Made by a program: the position numbers and the translations under genes
NCBI GenBank assembly: GCA_016800925.1
Contig: JABCPU010000004.1
Location: 558,001 to 622,000 of the forward strand
Direction of reading: 5' to 3'
Length of the DNA stretch: 64,000 bases
Source: Suillus spraguei
Lineage: Eukaryota > Basidiomycota > Agaricomycetes > Boletales > Suillaceae
Shown here: positions 57,238-64,000 of the stretch, one piece after another
Position numbering within the stretch: position 1 is the stretch's first letter
Layout of the letters: each line of letters begins with the position of its first letter
The notes under the pieces: generated by a model
What the model saw: only the letters and a program-made list of their open reading frames with translations
Databases searched by the model: none
What the model was told of the DNA's origin: nothing

Positions 57238-58548
57238 ATGGCAATACAAGACAGGACACATGAGTTTCGTTCATGCGTCGAGTCCATACGAAACAGGTCT
57301 GCTGTACCACCTCGAACCGCTGAGGCAAAACAGAGGCTGCTTCATTCTCACAGCAATGGAGGAGCGAAGAGTGAGTTCTCGCGCATGGCCTCTGCCATTG
57401 GGAAAGATATTAGCAGCACTACCATAAAGTTGGGAAAGCTTGCGCAGCGTAAGTGTAACGTCACACTGTTCACTCGCCGTTTATTGACCAGCTTCCAGTC
57501 GCAAAACGGAAGACACTGTTTGACGACAGACCAGTGGAAATTAGCGTACGCCACTTTGCCGACGTGTCCGCAGTACGCTAACGTGGGCCTTTCAGGAACT
57601 CACATTTATCATCAAACAAGATATTGCGAACATAAACAGGCAAATAGCCGCTCTGCAGTCCTATGTTAAGCAAAGGAACGTACAAGCATCAAAATCTTCA
57701 GAGGGGAAACAGATTGAGGAACACAACCACAATGTCGTCATGATGCTGCAGAGCAAGTTGGCAAATACAAGCATGAGCTTCAAGGATGTTCTGGAAGTTA
57801 GGACACAAGTGAGCCACCAAACCACATGATAATAACTCAAGTTAAACTTAGTTCTAGAACATGAAAGAAAGCAAGGATCGCACAGAGCAGTTCATGTTCT
57901 CTACGGCAGCCGCAACCCACCAGGCTCCACCGAGTAAGTCACCATTGGCTCATAAACGAGCTCTTAGGACCAATTTGTCTATCAGATTCGCTACTTCTGA
58001 ACGGGAGACAGGATCCTATGGGCGACGGAAGCCGATCTAACTCCAAAGGCAAGGGCCGGGCCTTTCAAAATGAAGACGTTCTTGCATTGGACCTTGATTC
58101 GGCTGAGGAAGGTTCAACAAAGCACGGAGGTAATGCATTTATGCAAATGCAGCAAATCGAACAGCAGGTGATTCAATTGAATGCTGCTCAATTATATTTT
58201 ATACTGAAGGACTTCTAGGACTCGTATATTCAATCGAGATCAACAGCCATAGAATCCATTGAATCGACAATTGCAGAACTAGGACAAATATTCACTCAGC
58301 TGGCCAATATGGTTGCGGAACAACGAGAAACAGTACAACGTATTGACGCAGACACCGTGGACATCGCGTCAAATGTGAGTGGTGCGCAGAGAGAGTTGCT
58401 CAAGTATTATGCGAGCATCTCGAGCAATCGCTGGTTGATGCTAAAGGTCTTTGGCGTGTTGATTGTCTTCGTGAGTTTGTCCTTTCAATACAGGCATGCA
58501 AGTTCTCAACCCCTATACTAGTTCCTTATCTTCATTCTCGTCTCATGA
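57238..58548 (+). CDS. SED5: Syntaxin-5 / SED5, Golgi Qa-SNARE
   Basis: SED5 drives vesicle fusion at the cis-Golgi. The N terminus MAIQDRTHEFRSCVESIRNR matches syntaxin-5 (MxxxDRTxEF, the Sly1-binding peptide). Exons then give SEFSRMASAIGKDISSTTIK, LAKRKTLFDDRPVEISELTF, QDIANINRQIAALQSYVKQR and VVMMLQSKLANTSMSFKDVL. The SNARE motif is SRSTAIESIESTIAELGQIF followed by TQLANMVAEQRETVQRIDAD; the zero-layer Gln is in FTQLANM. The tail anchor NRWLMLKVFGVLIVF is split by an intron before FLIFILVS (stop 58548). About seven exons and 350 residues, the usual size. It converges with the NOP6-like gene. Confidence 0.93.
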
Positions 58549-58653
58549 TTGCACGCTGAGCGCTGTTTTGTCACATTTACTGGGACGATATTCATAACGT
58601 AATTTAATATTCAGCATAGCAAGGAATCAGAGAATGCTCTACAGAGTGACACT

Positions 58654-59841
58654 TCAGCCAACAGGGATAGCATTAACGCCAGTACCCCAATCTTTGCTTT
58701 TGGTCTGCCGTACTTTACCAGCCTTGGCATGCTTCCTTCCCCCGCGATGTGTCGTGGAGTCGTCCGTGTCACCGACCGTCCATGTCCGCTTTTTCTGCAC
58801 CTCCTGATCGGCGCCTGATGTTGTGGAGAATCTCTTTGTGCCGTCCATTCCAGACGCTGGCTCTTCACACTTGGACCTGGCTTTCTTCTGGAATTGTTTT
58901 TGCTGTGCAATTAAGTTACTTAGTACCAAGTAGACTACGCTGGAAACATGGCTCACTCGCTGACTCTCCAACTCCTTGTTCCGCTGCTTCAACTTCGATA
59001 ACCTCCCTTCGCCCTTGCCGCCACCACCAGCAGTGAGTTCAACATTGATCTGACGACCATCTAAACTGGAGTGGTGGAGCTTGAGACCCTGCTGAAGAGC
59101 ATTGCGATGCTTGAATTCGAGAAAAGCGCATCCCTTGGATTTGATCGTGGGTCTCGAAGGTGGTTTGTTGGCAGCTGGTTTAGGTGCAAGTAAACGGACA
59201 GTGGGTGGTGGATCTGAGCATCGATGATGTTAAAACCTCCTTGTATGCTATACTACAGATTACTACGACGACTTACCGCATGCTGCGAAGTGAGCTTGTA
59301 TTGATTCCAAGGTGGTAGTATATTTAAGATTTCCTAAGGTCAAGGTGTCAGTGAGCGAAAAAAACTCTGGATACTCGATCATACCAAGAAACAGAATAAA
59401 ACGTTGTTTTGATTTTTCAGTTTTTGACTCTCCCTGTCCAACCTCCTCTGCATCCTCCAGAATAGTCTCACCATCTCCCTTCTTTCTCTTAGCTTTCCGC
59501 TTCCCCGACTGACCATCCTCCCCATCTAGATCCCCGGTTCCCCGTGCATCTTCCGTAACTTCCCTCTTTCTCTTTTTCGTTGCCACCACCAGCCCTTTTT
59601 TCTCTCCTTCCTTCTGAGCCACGACCTCTTCCCTTCCTTTTCCTTTCCCCCCAGCACTCTTTTGAGTGCCTTGAACGTCCTCTCCACCCTCCTCACCGCT
59701 AGCCCGACAGTCAATAAGGTCCTGAAGTTCGAGAATAGGGACATCGTGCTCCAGGTCTCCTTGGCTTTTTACTTTTCCTTTGCCCTCGCGGAAAGCTATG
59801 CCCTTTTTCTGGCGTTTGGTGAGCTTGGGAGTTGAAGACAT
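58654..59841 (-). CDS. RRM-domain nucleolar protein (NOP6-like)
   Basis: The start MSSTPKLTKRQKKGIAFREG (59841) opens a Lys/Glu-rich basic-acidic N terminus with several nuclear-signal-like runs (KKRKREV, KRKAKRKKGD). An RRM follows: QRFILFLGNLKYTTTLESIQ (RNP2), then KSKGCAFLEFKHRNALQQGL (RNP1) and IDV-like GRQINVELTAGGGGKGEGR. The C terminus RGGRKHAKAGK...TKSKDWGTGVNAIPVG matches the conserved tail of fungal Nop6-type proteins, which act in small-subunit pre-rRNA processing. Four or five exons, about 330 residues. Family assignment rests on the RRM plus the tail. Confidence 0.82.
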
Positions 59842-60178
59842 ATTTATATCGGATCCTGCCAGTGGGCGCGTCTTTTGAGAGGACACGTTCCTGCCGGAAG
59901 CGAATGGCAAGAATTCCAAATAAATCACGTGATGTTATACCGGTAGACTAAGGGTAGTTCTCGCCGAGTGCGCCCAATTTGCCAAGGTAATTGCGCAATG
60001 CAAAACAGCTTTGCAGTGGTATGCATCATCCCATCGATCGGATGGTATAGTTCAAACACCTTGAGAAGCAGTCCGATTCCAGTGTGTGGAGGCCAATGGC
60101 CGCGCGACTTGCGCAACTTACCAAGTCGGACCAGTAAAGCGACCCGAATTACTATTCTGCATGCCACTTAAGGTGTTC
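59842..60178. other. Intergenic, no gene seen
   Basis: About 340 bases between two minus-strand genes; presumed NOP6-like promoter. Confidence 0.35.
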
Positions 60179-61671
60179 TCAGCCTAGTGATAATCCATTT
60201 ACGGCTTCGCCTGCACCCTCGATTTCTCTTTCCTCGCCATCAGCTCCTCTCCGCGTTCGCAAAATCGGCCGTAAAATCGGACTTACAAGCCCTAAAGAAG
60301 GCCGAAGTACGGGGCTAGAAGATAAGCTCATGGTTCCTAAGTTCACCTGCCGTGAACCCGGGTAAGCTTGGAAAGTGTAGCCAGATGTGATGGTGGGTGA
60401 TGAGGTAGCTGAAGTATTAGAATTAGATGGAGGGATAGAAATAGGAATCGGAATCGAGACTGGAGGCCTGGAACTAGGTGTCCGAGGGTATGACACGAGT
60501 GAGGAGTGCAAGTACGGTATGGAAGGCGATACAGCGCGGCGTTTCGCAGATGTAGGATATGGATCATATCGATCGTCCACTGCCACGAGTTGTCAATGTG
60601 ACACCTCTGAATGATGTGCGGAAACCTTACATTTACGCTTGTTCGAGCGCACAGCGCTTGTAGTTGGTGGTGGCGTGTATCGCCACTGAATGGACATTGG
60701 CGTGGAAGTGATAGAGGGAGATACCATAGGCTGTCCGGTGGTTAGGAAGAGATGATAAATGAGACGTAGGAAACATACGGGATCCACATCCATGGCTACT
60801 CCCATTGGGCTTTCTGCCAAGAACATGCTCAAATCATCCCCGTTTACACTCTGGGCAGGGGTACAGGGCTTGACGTTGCTTGAGTCGTTCTGTGCATCAA
60901 ATGCAAAGAGGCCCTGGACGTCGTCGTCGTCATCGTCACTCAAAGGATCCTCGTGCGAATCCTCATGGCCGACTTCCTCAGGGTAGCGACCGCGGTCTGA
61001 GAGTGCACGAGGTGTACGGGGTTGCGAGGGGAGGTCGGAGTACGATGCCAAGAGGCGTTGGAAAGCTGCCTCAGATTGAAGTTCGTCCTCTTCTGGACGT
61101 GGTTCTGCTAGCAGATTCAATATACGCGGAGGCTTCAACTATGTGAGATATTGCTATTAGCATACGAATAACAACTACACAGCATAGCACTCACTGGATA
61201 GGTAGGACGGCGCAATATTGGGATAGGTGTGTTTACAGCATCGGCTGGTATTGCATTGGTGCTAAGACTACGACTTGGCGGAGGCGTTGAGGGACTAGGC
61301 CCACCACTGCTTGTGCTAACGTTGCTTTCATCATCTCCCTCTAGTGAGAGAGTTATCGGGGGAGTTGGATTTCCTGAGCTGCTTGACGGAGAGCTTTCAG
61401 ACCACATTCTCTCTCGGTCACTTTCTGATTCTTCGCCATTGCTCCCTCGTCTTCTAGAGGGTACAGTGAACGAGATTGCCAATGGACTTTGTATTCTTTT
61501 GTCCGAATAGTATGGTGACTTGTTGAGTAATGTCGGTCGTCGCAGTCTCAAGAATAGTGGATTCGGGAGTCCATCGTCGGCTAATATGGAAGATGTCGTA
61601 TTCGATGTTGATGGAAGCGCAAACTCTTCAGACGAAGTTGGAAAGGGTAGACGATGGGATGATTCGGACAT
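60179..61671 (-). CDS. Disordered Ser/Pro-rich protein, unknown function
   Basis: Four exons from MSESSHRLPFPTSSEEFALP (61671): a Ser/Pro-rich part with LFLRLRRPTLLNKSPYYSDK; then LKPPRILNLLAEPRPEEDEL with an acidic run DPLSDDDDDDVQGLFAF; then PMVSPSITSTPMSIQWRYTP; then, through a GTAAGG donor, KLDDRYDPYPTSAKRRAVSP. The end is ...PVLRPSLGLVSPILRPILRT...NGLSLG at 60179. About 440 residues. Short conserved-looking motifs (PIPILRRPTYPLKPPRILNL, KRRAVSPS, SPILRPILR) suggest a regulated nuclear protein, but I cannot name the family. Confidence 0.7.
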
Positions 61672-62246
61672 GGTTGAGGAAGGAAAACCTAGTGAGTGTG
61701 GTAGATGAATGACAACGTTGTGGCCCGTAGGAAGGAATCCTACGGTTACCAAATCCACAGGGGCATTCCCATTATGTTACATACTTGGTTGCTTTGACAA
61801 GGGCAAAATTTGTCTTTGTGGATAATTACGGGTAGGTATCACCCCGAAAGGACAAAATAGCACCCATTCAATGTTCGACCAACAAGTTTGAAGTAGGAGA
61901 CGATTAACTCAGAACAACAACGAACTTCAAGTCTTCACGGAAACTTTGCGGTTAACTCGCGTAGCAACCTGTAGCATGAGTTGCAAGCACGTGAATTGCA
62001 TCCATTTTCTGCGAGTCATCATTTTGTCATAGACAGGTAGGTTGTTACAAAATTGCCCGTTGGTGCAGAAAGCGCAAGGAAATACATGTACCACGATACG
62101 TCTCGTGGAAAAGGCCACGGACCAATCAGCTTGCCAAGAATAAATGATGACTGAATAACGTGCTGGTACTTGATCATCTTTCGGCACGCAAAGTGTATGA
62201 ATTGAGTTCCAGTACAATAACTGATCACTACGTGATGTCATCCACA
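61672..62246. other. Intergenic, no gene seen
   Basis: About 570 bases between the disordered protein and the MAPEG gene, both on the minus strand. Nothing recognised. Confidence 0.35.
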
Positions 62247-63012
62247 TTAACACAGCGGAACGAGCTGGTAAGCAGCGTATGTAGCAGTCGATAAAAGTCC
62301 TGAAGAGACACAATAAGAGAGAAGGCAAGACAAAGAAGACGACGTCGCTTACCAAGTACTGATAAACTGCTGAGGACACTTCCATACGTCCGCTGTTAAA
62401 ACAATTGAGATTATGTCGAGTATCATAACAAGAGGGAAAAACAAACCCTCTTTGGTTGGCCCGACTTGTATCCAATGGTATAAACGACGCGCCCGAAAGA
62501 ATATGCACCACACATAGCAGCAGCTAGGACAGGGTATTTCAAACCCGCCACGAGAGTTCTAATAACAACTTCTGTTCTGTATCACTTCCTCTTTAAATGC
62601 AATGCAGACTTACGAAACAAATACTATGGGTGCCGATTCAAGTGTATTTTGATGTGCGCCTAAGTAAGGGATGAATCAATAGCCACACAATTACGAATAT
62701 GAAGAAAACATACGCTGCATGCAGTTGAAACGGAGAGCTGCAGTGGAATCTTTCACCTCAGCTTTCTCGGCATACGCTGTGTTGGAGAGTATCTAAGAGT
62801 TCAGACCAAGCAAGAAGTTACTTGAACGCACGTTGAGGATACTCGATCCCTGCCTTCTTGCGATATCTTCCAACCATAATACTCTGCCACATAAGGACCC
62901 ACCCTATGGTGATCAATGAGCCAGGAATATATCCATAGCTATACCAAATGAAGTCATCAAAAACACCATCGACGCTAATTAGACAGGCAACGCACCCTTC
63001 AGGTAAAGACAT
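62247..63012 (-). CDS. Microsomal glutathione S-transferase 3-like MAPEG protein
   Basis: MAPEG enzymes are small four-helix membrane proteins that conjugate or reduce substrates with glutathione. The start MSLPEGCVACLISVDGVFDD leads to a helix GSLITIGWVLMWQSIMVGRY and RKKAGIEYPQRYAEKAEVKD. The MGST3 signature FNCMQRAHQNTLESAPIVFV (human FNCIQRAHQNTLE) follows. The third helix region AGLKYPVLAAAMCGAYSFGR and VVYTIGYKSGQPKRR match MGST3 (GRVLYAYGYYTG). The last exons give TYGSVLSSLSVLGLLSTATY and the stop at 62247. About 150 residues in seven short exons, the usual size. Likely endoplasmic-reticulum membrane, oxidative-stress defence; the exact substrate is not known. Confidence 0.88.
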
Positions 63013-63453
63013 TATTGCTTGAAATTTGAGTAGTAGCTTGAAGTGCAGTTATGAATATCATTATAGTGAACCGTGGTCTGTATTTATAGTAAGTCACCAC
63101 AGTCCGGGCATCCAGGCGCACCCAGGATACACGTGTTTGGGTACACGCGTCGTCCTACGCGTGTCCTTTAGCTTAGCAATTCCCGAGGTGGAAGGTCCAA
63201 TGGTTGTGATGCCAGATTACTCGGCATATGATGACACTGCATGATCATTTGTAAGGCTATAGTGTTGGGCTCGCCGGGGTGACGCGCAAGCCTAGTGTCA
63301 GTCGGCTGATCAAGTACTTGTTTTAAAGGTACTGTTGTAATTACGTAATAACTGTTGTGCCATCAAATATAACTTATGTAATCAACAGTCTGACCACGTG
63401 CTCGATAATTTTGAGATCTGAACTATCTGCGAGGAAAGCAACCTCAATCCGAG
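63013..63453. promoter_or_regulatory. Divergent promoter of the MAPEG gene and RRB1
   Basis: 441 bases between divergent start codons; no specific element assigned. Confidence 0.4.
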
Positions 63454-64000
63454 ATGTCCAAACGAAGTGCATCCGACAGGGCAACAGACGGCCAAGCATT
63501 CGCGAAGGCCTCCGGAAGTGGGGTAAAGCGTGATGAAAATGAAGTAAATGATATCGGTGAATTCGAGGATGCTTGGGAAGATGAGATTGAATCCGAAGAG
63601 GAGGTGGTTGATGGAGAGGTTGGGGACGGTGAAGATGGTGCGTGATAGTACTTTTCATGTCGTCACTTTGAAGTGGAACTCACAGGTAGTATCATTCAGG
63701 GATGGATGTCGACGAGGTCATGCCCGCCATCGAAGAATCCGAAAAACTGCCTCCTGTTCTAGAAGCATTTATCCCAGGAACGCATGTTCTTGGAAAGGAC
63801 GAGATACTGGAGCCTGATGACTCAGTGTATATTATGCGCCATTCAATGAATGTGACATGGCCTTGTTTATCGTTCGACGTCCTCAGGGACAGTTTGGGGG
63901 ACGAGCGGCAGCGTTATCCGACAACTGCATACCTTGTCGCTGGAACACAAGCAGATCAAGCAAGCAAAAACGAGCTCTCAGTCTTCAAAATGAGCTCACT
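63454..64000 (+). CDS. RRB1: RRB1/GRWD1, glutamate-rich WD-repeat ribosome-biogenesis protein (3' end outside window)
   Basis: Rrb1 is the dedicated chaperone of ribosomal protein L3 in the nucleus. The start MSKRSASDRATDGQAFAKAS leads into an acidic stretch (FEDAWEDEIESEEEVVDGE) and, after an intron at ~63639-63700, MDVDEVMPAIEESEKLPPVL. The family block follows: FIPGTHVLGKDEILEPDDSV, YIMRHSMNVTWPCLSFDVLR (Rrb1 MLHxMxVxWPCLSFD) and YPTTAYLVAGTQADQASKNE. The WD repeats themselves begin at the window edge and continue outside it. Confidence 0.9.

Noticed and set aside
1..64000. CRISPR arrays, prokaryotic operons, tRNA and rRNA genes.
   Set aside because: The window is intron-rich fungal DNA; no spaced repeats and no tRNA-like B box with a matching fold were noticed by eye. 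A tRNA scan could not be run.

Overview
The window is nuclear DNA of a filamentous basidiomycete, most likely an Agaricomycete. The signs are dense protein-coding genes on both strands, many introns of about 45-60 nt with GT..AG ends, long Ser/Pro-rich disordered proteins, and families typical of that group: an F-box/LRR-like protein, a Cys-ligated P450, a eukaryotic RNA-dependent RNA polymerase and a fungal Lnt-like carbon-nitrogen hydrolase. I found no tRNA, rRNA, CRISPR array or intact transposon. Gene models below were joined by hand from splice signals and protein-family matches recalled from knowledge; no database was searched.

Left part (1-16979): a Tea1-like kelch/coiled-coil protein (cut by the window edge), S-formylglutathione hydrolase (frame broken), an alpha/beta-hydrolase lipase, an FHA-domain checkpoint kinase (Cds1/CHK2 type) and the ribosome-export GTPase LSG1 all lie on the minus strand. 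LSG1 is divergent from a plus-strand RdRP of the quelling/RNAi type.

Middle (17000-23000): a gene-poor stretch with coding fragments, a decayed piece of the splicing factor SF3A2/Prp11, and one P450 gene that looks largely intact.

Centre (23000-36330): a disordered protein, replication factor SLD2, an F-box-like protein with a C-terminal array of 11-residue repeats, proteasome lid subunit RPN5, mitochondrial ribosomal protein mS23, Mediator subunit MED7 and a BCL7-like protein.

36794-42218: a tandem pair of carbon-nitrogen hydrolase genes, the first dead and the second intact, followed by 1.5 kb of unexplained fragments.

Right part (42219-64000): two large disordered proteins, the purine enzyme ADE5,7, an ankyrin + CCCH zinc-finger protein, NAD-dependent glycerol-3-phosphate dehydrogenase, the Golgi syntaxin SED5, an RRM nucleolar protein (NOP6-like), a disordered protein, an MGST3-like MAPEG protein and the start of the ribosome-biogenesis WD protein RRB1/GRWD1.

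Most genes are unrelated housekeeping genes, not a pathway cluster. The points most worth a second look are the RdRP catalytic motif carried by a 12-nt microexon, the hendecad repeat array in the F-box-like protein, the SF3A2 relic, the dead/live hydrolase pair, and single-base frame breaks in S-formylglutathione hydrolase and LSG1. The LSG1 break, in a gene essential in yeast, suggests that some indels are assembly errors.
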